Assembly: GCA_039720395.1 (NCBI GenBank)
Contig: JBBPBK010000048.1
Location: 689,501 to 753,500, forward strand
Length of the DNA: 64,000 nucleotides
DNA from: Liquidambar formosana
Lineage: Eukaryota > Streptophyta > Magnoliopsida > Saxifragales > Altingiaceae
Reading direction: 5' to 3'
Shown: in pieces, positions 12,266 to 23,338 of the stretch
How positions within the stretch are numbered: the first letter of the stretch is position 1
Layout: each line of letters opens with the position of its first letter
Translations under genes and position numbers: made by a program
The notes under the pieces: model-generated
Seen by the model: the letters and a program-made list of their open reading frames with translations, nothing else
Database searches by the model: none
Told to the model about the DNA's origin: nothing

Positions 12266-15200
12266 ATGAATGCTGCTGCTATGCCTGCTAAGATTCTGCA
12301 TGATGTTTCTAAGATCGAGCACTTCAATGGCACCTTTTTCAAGCGCTGGCAAGAGCGTGTCTATTCTGCTTTGGACATGGTGGACTTAACCCACATTCTG
12401 ACTGGTTCCAAACCAAAGGAAGGTTCTGAAAAATATGATGAGGAATTGAAAAAATGGGAAAATGGTAATAAGGTATTTAGGCACACTATTCTTAGCACTT
12501 TGTCTAATGAGATTTATGATATCTATTATTCCTATAAGACTGCTAAGGATATTTGGGATAGCCTGCATAAAAAATATGTTTTAGAAGATGCTGGTAATAA
12601 AAAATATGCCATAGGGAATTTTTCTAATTTTCAAATGACTGAGGATAGAGATGTATCATCTCAAATCCATGATCTCCATGTCCTAGTGAGTGACCCAAAA
12701 ATTGAAGAGATAGAATTGCAAGAGTCTTTCTTGGCAGGATTTCTTATTGAAAAATTGCCCGACTATTGGAAAGACTACAAAAACAATTTGAAACATAAGA
12801 GGAAACACATGAGTCTTGAGGATGTGATTGTTCACATTCGCATTGAAGAAAAGAATAGGATTAGAGACAAGACTTGAAAAAGCTAAGGAATTTACTTCTA
12901 AAGCTAATTTGGTTGATGGACCTAATAGACCTAATAATAATAGGAGGACTAATAATAAGAATCACAAGACCAACTGGAATAATAAGCCAAACCAAGACCG
13001 TAAGACTAATCAAAATTTTAGACCTGGTCAGAATCAAAAGTTTCTACCCACCTTCAAGAAAAAGGGTAACTGTTATGTTTGTGGGAAACCAGGACACCAT
13101 GCTCCCGAGTGCAGGTACAGGAAGGCGAATAATTCTCCTGCACGTACAACTGTTAATTTGGCAGAAGCGGATGATATCATTGCTGCAGTTGTCACTCAGG
13201 TGAACATAGTTGCAAATGTGAAGGACTGGATGGTAGACTCTGGGGCTACCAAGCATATCTGTGGTGACAGAAATGCTTTTGTTTCCTACACTCCTATGAG
13301 GGAGGGCGAGGAACAAGTGTTCATGGGCAATTCGAGGCCCTCGCCAGTTGTAGGAAAAGGGAAGGTTCTTCTCAAACTGACTTCTGGAAAAGTCCTTTCA
13401 CTGAGTGATGTGCTCCTATGTTCCAGACATTTGCTACAACTTGGTGTTGGTTTCTCTACTGGGTAAGGTTGGAGTTAAGGTATCTTTTGAATCTGACAAG
13501 ATCATTATGACTAAGAATAGTATGTTTGTTGGAAGAGGTTATTGTAACCAAGGTCTGTTTCTTTTGAATGTACTTGAAATCATGAATGAAAATGCATCTT
13601 CTTCTGCTTACTTGATTGATTCTATTGATTTATGGCATGCTAGACTAGGTCATGTGAATTTTTCTTATATTAAGAAAATGAAAGAACTTGGTTTACTTCA
13701 TAATATATCAATAAAAATTAATGAAAAATGTGAGGTATGTGTAGAATCAAAGTTACCTAAAAAATCTTGTAAATTAGTTGATAGGGCAACTGAACTTTTA
13801 GAATTAATTCATACTGATATTGGAGATTTGAAAAGCACACTAACAAGAGGTGGAAAGAAATATTACATAACTTTTGTAGATGATTATTCAAGATATACAA
13901 AAATTTATTTATTAAGAACAAAAGATGAAGCTACTGAAATGTTCTTTAAGTATAAAGCAGAAGTTGAAAATCAATTGAATAGAAAAATTAAAAGACTTAG
14001 ATCTGACAGGGGAGGAGAATATGAATTCAAACCCCTTAATGATTTTTGTGAAGAACATAGCATAATACATGAAGTAACTCCACCATATTCACCTGAATCT
14101 AATGGAGTAGCTGAAAGAAAAAATAGAACTTTAAAAGAAATTATGAATTCTATGTTAATTAGTTCAGGGGCACCACTTAATTTGTGGGGGTGAAGCTATT
14201 CTTTTTGCATGTCATGTACAAAATAGAATACCTTATAAGGAAACTGGAATAACACCTTATGAACTTTGGAAAGGACATGTACCTAATTTAAAATATTTGA
14301 AAGTGTGGGGGTGTTTGGCTAAGGTATTATTACCTAGAACCTAAAAAGAGAAAAATTGGTCCTAAAACCTTTGATGGTATTTTAATTGGTTATACTCATA
14401 ATAGCGCTGCATATAAGTTCTTGGTAATTAAAAGTGAAAATAATATTATGGAACCAAACACAATTGTGGAAACTAAAAATGCAGATTTCTTTGAAAATAT
14501 TTTTCCTTTAAAATCTAAAGGTGAAAAAATAATTCGTGACCCTCAAAGTGAAATTGAAAAAAAGTCTAATAATAATATTGAAATTGAATTAAGAAGGAGT
14601 AAAAGAGTAAGAAAAGAAACTAATTTTGGAGATGATTTTTATACTTTTCTTGTTGATAATGACCTACAAACTTATAATGAGGCCGTAACTTCTCCTGATT
14701 CAACTTTTTGGAAAGAAGCAATTAATAGTGAAATTGAATCAATTATGTCTAATCATACATGGGAATTGGTTAATTTACCTCCAGGTTCTAAAACTATTGG
14801 TTGCAAATGGATTTTTAAAAAGAAGTTAAAACCTGATGGGTCAATTGATAAATTTAAAGCTCGGTTGGTTGCTAAAGGTTATACTCAAAAGAGAAGTATA
14901 GATTATTTTGATACATTTGCTCCTGTGACTAGAATTTCCTCTATAAGAATTTTAATTGCATTAGCTTCCATAAATAAATTGATAATTCATCAAATGGATG
15001 TTAAAACTGCATTTTTAAATGGAGACTTAGAAGAGGAAATATATATGGACCAACCTGAAGGTTATGTTGTCCCTCGTAATGAGCATAAAGTTTGTAGACT
15101 AGTTAAATCTTTATATGGTCTTAAACAAGCACCAAAACAGTGGCATGAGAAATTTGATAATGCTATGACATCTAATGGATATTTGACTAATGATTCTGAT

Positions 15201-16213
15201 AAATGTATTATAGCAAATTTGATGATAATTCTTGTGTTATTATTTGCTTGTATGTTGATGACATGTTGATCATGGGAACTAGTCTAGATATTGTTAAAGA
15301 GACAAAAAATTTCCTTTCTTCTCAATTTGATATGAAAGATATGGGTGAGGCAGATTTTATTCTTGGAATAAAAATAACTAAAACTACTGAGGGTATTTTT
15401 CTTTCACAAGAACATTATGTAGAAAAACTTTTAAAGAAGTTTGGACATTTTGATTGCAAATCTGTATCTACACCTTATGATGCCAATTCTCATTTAAAGA
15501 AAAATAAAAAAGATAGTGTCTCACAATCCGAGTATGCTCAAATAATTGGTAGTTTAATGTATTTGATGAATTGCACTCAACCTGATATTGCATATGCTGT
15601 TAGTAGATTGAGTAAATATACTCATAATCCTAATAGAGATCATTGGACTGCTTTGTATAGAGTACTTCGATATTTGAAAGGAACTATTGATTATGCTTTA
15701 TTTTATAATGGTTTTCCTTCTGTATTAGAGGGGTACTGTGATGCTAACTGGATTTCTGATTCAGATGAGACAAAATCTACTAGCGGTTATGTGTTTACAC
15801 TTGGTGGAGGTGCAGTATCTTGGAAATCTACCAGGCAAACATGCACAGCTCGGTCTACTATGGAGTCCGAGTTCATTGCCTTAGAGAAGGCAGGTACAGA
15901 GGCTGAGTAGCTTAGAAACCTCTTAGCAGATATTCCCATTTGGGTGAGACCAACTCCATCTATGTCTCTACATTGTGATAGCCAAGCTGCTATAGCTAAA
16001 GCTAAGAGTAAATCTTATAATGGGAAAAGTAGGCATACACGCCTAAGACATAATATTGTGAGGCAATTGCTTAGTGATGGGGTTATATCCCTTAACTTTG
16101 TGAGGTCAGAGTTGAATTTGGCCGATCCTCTGACAAAACCATTGGGTAGAAACCTAGTGAGTAATACATCGAGGGGAATAGGACTAATGCCTATAACAAA
16201 GGGTCAACAATAA
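12266..16213 (+). pseudogene. Copia gag-pol, right arm copy (frameshifted)
   Basis: Order: gag (12266-12877, retroviral-type capsid region), zinc knuckle CYVCGKPGHHAPEC, protease DSGATKHI, GAG-preintegrase HARLGH, and integrase with the D,D-35-E region including FVDDYSRY and RSDRGGEYE. Then reverse transcriptase ([30 protein letters not shown]) and RNase H ([25 protein letters not shown]). Comparison with the left arm shows single-base insertions near 13415, 14190 and 14334, a one-base deletion near 15208, and TGG-to-TAG at 15908-15910. A further insertion near 12875 is inferred from the frame change. The domain order places it in Ty1-copia. The arms differ only at scattered positions. Confidence 0.95.
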
Positions 16214-16768
16214 TGGTAATCCAACCTATGTGAATGGAGATCCCAGGAATTAGGTTCATATGGGTAATAACAAGTTATTGTTGATTTGGAGTGCACCATC
16301 AATTTTATAATATTTTGAGAGTCCCTTCCTATGGTGTAGATAGTGCAAACTACAACGAGTAAGGTTGAGTTTAACTCTTAATGGATTCCATAGTCCTCTT
16401 TGGGTGGTGTGTTAGTTGTAGTGCACACTTGATGGATCCACTTATATGGGTGTGGAAGTGGGGCCGCTTCCTATGAGAGTTTGGGCAGATTCTCTAGAGC
16501 ACTCATGAATTTCCAGGTATGGCGCATGGCCTATTCGTGCCACCCAGATTAGAAGAACTCAGATTTTGAGAATTGTATGTGGGTTGTAAGTCGACTGATT
16601 CACGCTAAGGAATTTTGGTTCATAGAAATTTTATATTTCACCAGGTTTCTGTGGGTCACTGCTTATATATCCTAGGTTTGGTTCATAGTCCAAAAGACAC
16701 CATAACCAATGCATTAAGTTCTCACGCTCCTTTTCTTTCTGTTTATTATTTTTGAAATATATGGGGAT
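16214..16768 (+). mobile_element. Copia 3' untranslated region and polypurine tract
   Basis: Non-coding stretch after the RNase H stop, present in both arms up to a CTGTTT word at 16739. It ends in a purine-rich ATATATGGGGAT immediately before TGTTGT, the expected position of the polypurine primer for plus-strand synthesis. Confidence 0.7.
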
Positions 16769-17541
16769 TGTTGTATTTTAGATATAAAATAAGTATTTCA
16801 AAAATCAAAGGTTTTCATAAAGAGTTTTGTACTTGAGTGTGATGACACCTTGTCCCACATTGGAAAAGTAAAAGAGTTTTAGTGAGCTTATATAGTACTC
16901 CACTTATTGTATACGGTATCATGTGGGGAGATATAGGGAGTCCTCACGTGCGCATAAGACGGAGCCTAATCGAGTGATTTGCGGGATTGGGGTCCGAAAA
17001 TTGACTTAGTCAGGCGCGTCGCAAGCGTAATATGTGGGGATTGTTGTATTTTAGATATAAAATAAGTATTTCAAAAATCAAAGGTTTTCATAAAAGAGTT
17101 TTGTACTTAAGTGTGATGACACCTTGTCCCTACATTGGAAAAGTAAAAGAGTTTTAGTGGGCTTATATAGTACTCCACTTATTGTATACGGTATCATGTG
17201 GGGAGATGTAGGGAGTCCTCACGTGCGCATGAGACGGAGCCCAATCGAGTGATTTGCGGGATTGGGGTCCGAAAATTAACTTAGTCGGGCGCATCGCGAG
17301 CATACGACGTGCGCGCAGGGGGGGTGCCGGGCGGGATTGACCCGCATTTTGCTACTTTGACTTTTGGATACTGGGTTATCCACGACCCAGTTCAGTGACC
17401 TATTTTTATACCAGGATTATTCTAATTAAATCAGCTGACAGTGCCTTGTACACGCCTCAACCGATACTGTTTGTATTTTTTTCAATTCTTGTACAAGCTA
17501 TTTCATTTTATACAGTAGCATCTCCACTGTTTTTTACAACA
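16769..17541 (+). repeat. 3' LTR of the right arm with duplicated U3
   Basis: Begins TGTTGT and ends ACAACA, a perfect inverted terminal pair. The first 273 bp are duplicated in tandem. A second PPT-like ATATGTGGGGAT plus TGTTGT starts at 17030/17042, so the LTR may be 773 bp with an internal duplication, or 500 bp (17042-17541) preceded by a duplicated PPT-U3 segment. Each U3 copy has a TATA-like CTTATATAG. The left arm keeps only the last 74 bp (7845-7918). Confidence 0.82.
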
Positions 17542-17546
17542 ATTTG
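17542..17546 (+). repeat. Target-site duplication ATTTG, right copy
   Basis: Matches 7840-7844 exactly and directly follows the ACAACA terminus. Confidence 0.85.
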
Positions 17547-17559
17547 TATATGTTACTGG

Positions 17560-18421
17560 TAGGGCTGCAAATGAGCTGAGCCGCTCATTAAGGGCTCGCG
17601 AGAAAGCTCGTTAAGGGCTCGGCTCGAGCTCGATCATTTAATAAACGAACCAAGCTCAAGCCCTAATCTTAGGCTCGTTTAGTAAACAAGCCGAGCTTGA
17701 GCATACCAAAGCTCGGCTCGATTAGGCTCGCGAACAAGCTTGTTTAAGGCTCGATGAGAAGCTTGTTTAGGGGCTCGACAAGAAGCTCATTAGTGGGCTC
17801 ATTTAAGGGTTCATGAGTGAGGGTTTAATTGTCCCACTATACATTTTGACGTGAAAGAGATACTCATTCCCTAGTAAGCTAGTAGTAGATGCTTTTACTT
17901 ATCTTAGTAGAGTTTTAGCGTGAAAGAGATACTTCTTTTGCGGAATCTAATGGAAATATGATGGCATGGTAACTAGTTTTGAAGTATATATGATTATTAT
18001 AATGTGCTCCAAGCCTCTAGGCCTCCAACCAATAACTTTAGTTTTTTAAGTTTATTGCAACTTTTTATTTAATAGTACTAAAAACAGTTATGGCCTTATG
18101 GAGTTTTGATTTTGGGTTCTTTATGGTTCATACTTGGATGATGTTTTTTATTGTCGATTTCTTGGTTTATGCTTGGGATGGTAATTCTAAACCACTTATC
18201 CATAAAAAAATAATTATAATTATAAAAAAAATTAAAAAAAAAATCTTAAACGAGCCAAAGCTCGAGCTCGGCTCGAGCTCGAATATTTTCTAACGAGCCA
18301 AGCTCAAGCTTGAAATTTAGGCTCGTTAAAAAGCTCGGCTCGTTTACTAATGAACAAGCTTTTTAATGAACCAAGCCGAGCACTCCAAAGCTCGGCTCGG
18401 CTCGGCTCGTTTGCAGCCCTA
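17560..18421. mobile_element. Non-autonomous hAT-type element, 862 bp
   Basis: Inverted ends TAGGGCTGCAAA...TTTGCAGCCCTA are flanked by an 8-bp duplication, GTTACTGG (17552-17559) and GTTATTGG (18422-18429), with one mismatch. Subterminal regions are dense in GGCTCG/CGAGCC words, as in hAT elements. No transposase is present; the only frame inside (18090-18293) has no recognisable domain. It inserted within 20 bp of the right end of the copia composite. Confidence 0.88.
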
Positions 18422-18429
18422 GTTATTGG

Positions 18430-19499
18430 TGGTTTTGGGGGGGGTTCAAAAAGGCTTGTGTTTTAAGTGCATTTTGCATGATGAGTTTAAGCTGTCTAGC
18501 TAGAAGGAGTGAGCTTGGCCTAATATGCCCAAAGTTACCTGAAAAACTTGAATATTGCCTCCAATGAGGTAAAAGGAAAGTTATTAGGAGCCTTGTCTTA
18601 AACAATTGAGTAGTTCATGAGTAGCATTTAATAGAGATTTCCATGTATCATACCCATTTGAAGCCACAATGATGTGGATCGGATTGTGCATTTATCAATC
18701 TTCCTTCAAATTCTCTTGAAATTGGAGCATTTATCAGAGTCCTATATTTGTTTCGGAGCAGTGAACTTCTAAAACAAAGATCATTCAACAATAGTCAACA
18801 ACAGCAGGAACAAGAACAATGCAAATTGTTTTCAAATTTTGCTATACTAGTTGATGTATGTGTGCATTGCACGTGTACCATTTTAAGTTATATATTTTTT
18901 TATCAATAAAAAAATGATTGAATTTGTAAGTATAATCAATAGGAAATTGCAATCCGATTTTATAAGTGATCACTTATACAAGTTTTTTTTTTTTTTTTTT
19001 GGTCAAGACCCAGTGTTTTCCCAAAGCTTTCAACCAAGGGACTAATCACAATTCTTTTTTTTTTTTTTTTTTTTAAATATAAGTTACATTAAGCATTTTT
19101 TTTTATCACAACTCCTTGTTTTTTATTTGACGGTTAAAATGTAAGCGAACTTAAAATGCAGGTTATCGAATAACCAACATTTTTAGCCCTTGGATAAAAA
19201 ATGAAGGATGGGATTAAAGTTCTTTTGTATTTTACATGCATGAGGGATCCCTTATGAAATCTAGACTATAAAAAATTGAAAGAAGAAGAAGAGTCATTGG
19301 GAATGGAGAGAAACCATTGGGTCTTGGGGCATTATAGTCATTCGAATTTTAAGAGAATAACATTGTCTCTTGACTTTGAATTAGGGATATTTTGCGCAAC
19401 TAATTTTATTTTATTTTTTATATCCGAACTTTTATAAGTAGTATAGACATAGATAATTGGCAATAACTGGGCAAAAGGAGAAGAGCATTTAGATTATGG
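18430..19499. other. No gene recognised
   Basis: AT-rich intergenic DNA with T-runs near 18987-19000 and 19055-19072. No conserved frames or terminal repeats seen. Confidence 0.5.
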
Positions 19500-19506
19500 A
19501 ACAAGC

Positions 19507-19509
<3 letters not shown>

Positions 19510-19538
<29 letters not shown>

Positions 19539-19659
19539 GATAGGCGATAGAAACATGCACACACGCACAGACCTAAGCGGAGTTGAACCCACAACCTCCG
19601 GGAAATCCCCACACCCATTGGGTGGAATGTGCCACTTGGCCTACAGCCACTCGACATGT
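19510..19659 (-). mobile_element. tRNA-derived SINE
   Basis: Read on minus: a tRNA-like head with box A (GGCCAAGTGGC region) and box B (GGGTTCAACTCC), a short body, and a 28-base A tail (T-run at 19511-19538). A 10-bp target duplication AACAAGCAAG lies on both sides (19500-19509 and 19660-19669). This is a complete SINE insertion. Confidence 0.88.
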
Positions 19660-19959
19660 AACAAGCAAGTTCAATGACTATAATAAGCGATAAATCAGTC
19701 CTTGTTAATTATCCTGAGATGGTATATTTTGAGTACTTTTTATTCCAAGAAAATAATGAGAAATTATTATGCGCTTTTTCTATATGTTTTTCAAGCTCCT
19801 TTTCAATTCCTGAATGAAATTTGGCAGTCTCCAAAACATCATCATTTCCTCCAGTCATTGTCTAATATTAATAACAGGAAACATTGTTCACATTACAATC
19901 TCTATAATTCTAATTAGGAAACAAAACGTCCTAAACATTGTTCACATTGTTCACATTAT

Positions 19960-20620
19960 TGTTGCGTCATAGCTTAGGAGAGATTGACAAAGAAGTGGAC
20001 TCGGAATCCATCAAGTGTATCTATCAAACATGTTCCATGCATCTTGGTTCTGCCAAAGCTTGCGAAGAAGACAAACAACCTTTCACCTCATGAATTGCTG
20101 TAGTCAGTTTACTTGAAGAGGGAAAGACATTGCCTTGTTATGCTATGTATTAGAGTGAACCCCTTTCCTCTTAAAAGTAAAAACACACATTAGTTTTTAA
20201 CACACATGCATGCACTCTGCCACACATGTGCTACATGTTGCCAAACCTAATGTTTCACCCGTATCGTCTGTGATTGTGACAGGATTGGAACCCAGAGCAT
20301 GTATCCAGCAGAAAGTCCAATGTAGGACCAGGAAGTACTTCTAAAGCAACTATGGACCCGATGGTCTTCGTGTTCTCTCAAAAACGAATGCTCTGCCTCT
20401 AAGTGCGTATTAATCTTGAACATTTTCACAGGTTGATAAAATTAGGGCAGCACAATTCAACATAATTATGGTTACTGCCTTACTGGTTGGAATTGATGAA
20501 TTAACAGTCAGTGGAGTTGTGTATGCTTAGCAAGAATTAATCAGCTGCTAGCCTTTGAATCTTGGGTAACAGGGATTAGCTAGCTATATAAATTATTTTT
20601 TATGATATTTCAAGTCCAAC
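19960..20620 (+). repeat. Second copy of the 5170-5790 segment
   Basis: Direct-orientation copy of the 3' flank of the unidentified gene with scattered substitutions and indels. The copy starts within non-coding sequence and has no exon of that gene. Confidence 0.85.
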
Positions 20621-21690
20621 CTATTAGGACGTTCATCTATATATCATTGTTTTTTATAATAATAGACATTTGGACACGTTGAGACGCATCTAACAGGTGG
20701 TTGTCCCTTTTTCATTTTTTTTTAAACAAACTGTGTATGTCCTTGGCCACAGGTGCAATATTTTTTTTTTCTTTGTAGAGGAATACCTTTTATCCTAAAA
20801 TGATTATGTAATCTCTCACGTAATGGGGGGTGGCATAAGTGCGTGTCAAAGTACTTTTTGGTACCACTTCCCATTTTTTGACCCAACTATATTTGGCCAA
20901 TGGGCCTAAGGAGGCATGTAATGGAATTAAATCAATTAATGTTTAGGATAGAGACAGATTCTTTAAAGAGACAAATAATAAAGCTTAACAAATAACAAGT
21001 ATCGGATAGTTGTCAAAGTTGTTTCTAATTGTATACACATCTGTAGTTTTTATGCGTTCAAGTCGTTCATGCATAATTGTCACAAACAGTTCCGATCATT
21101 GTTTGATGTGTGTAATGTTATGCAAGTAATTGAAATTGTTTTTTACAGATTTTTTTTTTCTATGATGTGATTATTGATACAGAATGTATAAAAAAACATA
21201 AAAAATTTTATAAAACAAAACTTCTTGTTGATGTGATAGTAGCCACATCGTTAAACGCAAAAAAATAAAATAAAATAAAAAAAAAAGAGAGAGAGAATCA
21301 ATAATAATATAAAATAAAGAAATAAAAAAAAAGAATCAATAATAATATTCAGAATTTCAGATTACAAAGAAGAAGAGGAGAGGCTCAAAATGTTGGAGCG
21401 AAGACTGATTGACTATAAGAAAGAAGTTGAATTTTATTTTAGATTCTCATTTGAATTAATTGTCTATATAAAAATTATAGTGTCTTGTCATTTTAACACT
21501 GATTGGAGTAAATGGTAATAGAGAATAAATGACAAAAGAAAATCAAAAAGGGTAGGCCAGAGTTGGTACATTAAAGTGTTTATACCATTTTAAAGTCAAC
21601 GAATTCATAACATCAACGGTTTTCAAAGCAATTTACGCGGTCAATTTTCGTTCATTATCTGACCAATTAATTTATACACAATCAAATGGT
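20621..21690. other. No gene recognised
   Basis: AT-rich, with A-rich simple stretches at 21260-21350. No frame with recognisable content. Confidence 0.5.
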
Positions 21691-22076
21691 ATATAAAAAT
21701 TAAGATGATAAAATTGAAATTTTTCCTTAACTCTCTATTCATATTCCATTATGGCCATGTTTGTTTGGTTAGAATGAAATAGATGAAATGAAATCTCATT
21801 CCAATTCATTCCAAACAATATGTTTGGATGAAGTAATTAAATGGGAATGGAATCAAATAGTAGTAGTGAATTATAATGATATTCATTTTTCGGTTTATTT
21901 CAATCTCATTTCATTCCAGATTATTTTGAACATGGAATGAGATTCCATTTGCCACCCATTTCATTCCAACCAAACAAACATGGCCTATGTGTAATAGTTA
22001 ATAAATATATATATAAAAATTAAGACGATAAAATTGGAATTTTTCCTTACCTCTCTACTCATATTCCATTATGTGT

Positions 22077-22095
<19 letters not shown>
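21691..22095. repeat. 85-bp tandem duplication, one copy carrying a MITE
   Basis: Unit 1 (21691-21752 continuing at 21986-22010) is split by a MITE. Unit 2 (22011-22095) is uninterrupted and preserves the pre-insertion site. Followed by a TA/TG microsatellite (22083-22129). Confidence 0.85.
21753..21985. mobile_element. Tourist-like (PIF/Harbinger) MITE, copy 1, 233 bp
   Basis: Inverted ends GGCCATGTTTGTTTGGTT...CCAAACAAACATGGCC, with TAT on both sides. The empty paralogous site at 22070-22073 has TAT once, confirming the 3-bp duplication. A second copy of the same length is at 56352-56584. Confidence 0.9.
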
Positions 22096-22128
<33 letters not shown>

Positions 22129-22133
22129 AGATA

Positions 22134-22325
22134 AATTTTCCACCCCATTTTGATTCCAATTTTGACTTGGACTAACCCAAAAAGATTTTAATCACTTTTG
22201 GAAATCCCACTTGGCAAGTGGCAGCATTTCCCACCGTCCAAAAACACCGTCGTTTTCACACCCTTGCCATCTTTAAATCTCTCTTACGAGCCTCCAAGTT
22301 ACCAGTAATTAGAGGTAAATCCTAA
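22134..22325 (+). repeat. Distal copy of the PRPS promoter/5' region
   Basis: About 190 bp closely matching 22975-23163, the segment just upstream of the PRPS coding start, in the same orientation. Shared words include CACCCCATTTTGATTCC, GTCGTTTTCACACCC and ACGAGCCTCCAAGTTA. No coding exon follows this distal copy. Confidence 0.85.
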
Positions 22326-22724
22326 AAGACATGACAATAATCAGAGGGATATATAAACACGAACATACAATACATATTAATTCTTTTGTAAATACATGGA
22401 CATATATGTATATCCATAATCTATGTCATATACTTTTTTTGGACATACAATAAAAATTGGGTGGAGAGAAGGAGAAACTTCGAATTATACCACCTTAAGA
22501 AATTAAGTATTGTCCTAAAAATTATATCCTCCATCCTAATCCTATTCTAATCAGCGTTTTCATGTTTGGTAACTTGATAAAAACAACATTATCCTCCTCA
22601 GGATGAATCGAACAGTAATAAGTAATAATTACCTAAAGAGAGAGAGGGATATGACTGCTTGGATTTTGTCCCACCTGCGACACATGCTGAATGGGTGTAC
22701 TAGGAAATGGCTCATGAATTTTCC

Positions 22725-22973
22725 GGATTTGGATTTGCTCAAGTTGGACACTTTAAATGGACGCTCAAGTTGACGTTGGATGTGTGTCATGTAGTGCAAC
22801 CATTCTTTCAACGGCTGAGATGGTACAAAATTTCATCCTCATACCTACAAATACAAATTATTCTTAATTTCTTCTCATCTCAGCCATTGAAAGAATAGAT
22901 GCGCCACATGGCACACATCTAACATCAACTTGAGCGTCCATTTAAAGTGTCCAACTTGAGCAAATCCAAATCC
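22725..22973. mobile_element. Mutator-type foldback MITE, copy 1, 249 bp
   Basis: Long inverted arms of about 90 bp or more begin GGATTTGGATTTGCTCAAG and end with the complement. A 9-bp duplication GAATTTTCC flanks it (22716-22724 and 22974-22982). The 9-bp length fits Mutator-like transposition. A related copy is at 46784-47003. Confidence 0.9.
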
Positions 22974-22974
22974 G

Positions 22975-23338
22975 AATTTTCCACCCCATTTTGATTCCAA
23001 TTTTGACTTGGAGTAACCCATAAAGACTTTAGTCACTTTTGGAAATCCGCTTGGCAAGTGGTAGCATTTCCCACCTTCCAAAAACGCCGTCGTTTTCACA
23101 CCCTTGCCACCTTTAAATCTCTCTCTACGAGCCTCCAAGTTATCAGTAATCAGAGAGAAATCCTGATTCCTGAAAGGCGTGGCAGAACAGAGTACCGCCA
23201 TAGAAAAAGCAAAAAGGAGAGAGGCAAAAAACTGCTGGAAAAGCGCAGCATCACTCGATTTCAAAAGAGAAAAATCCCCCGCCGCTAGCCCTAGCCCTAG
23301 CCCTAACCCTAATCCCTCCCCTTCACCTCATTACAAAC
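22975..23338 (+). promoter_or_regulatory. PRPS promoter-proximal region and 5' UTR
   Basis: Contains the proximal copy of the duplicated segment (22975-23163), then a purine-rich 5' UTR. Just before the ATG is a telomere-like run of CCCTAG/CCCTAA units (23285-23316). Telo-box words (AAACCCTAA type) near starts are common in plant housekeeping genes. The transcription start is not visible. Confidence 0.55.

Larger units (their letters stand above)
7845..17541. mobile_element. Palindromic Ty1-copia retrotransposon (inverted dimer)
   Basis: Two inverted copies of the same copia element (left arm 7845-11809 on minus, right arm 12246-17541 on plus) surround a 436-bp unpaired centre. The outer termini are TGTTGT and ACAACA, with a 5-bp ATTTG duplication on both sides, so the whole 9.7 kb looks like one integration. 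Both outer ends are the same LTR end (the U5 side). A normal element would have U3 on the left and U5 on the right. The centre lies just upstream of gag. The inner arm boundaries meet at the palindromic word CTTAAG. The right arm has a full 3' LTR. The left arm lacks 600 bp of gag and 728 bp covering the polypurine tract and most of the LTR. Both copies are coding-dead. Confidence 0.88.

Noticed and set aside
7845..17541. Two independent copia insertions in opposite orientation
   Set aside because: Two insertions would need separate target duplications and full LTR pairs. Only one 5-bp duplication is found, at the outermost ends, and the centre has no inner TG...CA termini.
22875..23264. 129-residue minus-strand frame upstream of PRPS
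   Set aside because: It runs through a MITE, the PRPS 5' UTR and the duplicated promoter segment in antisense.
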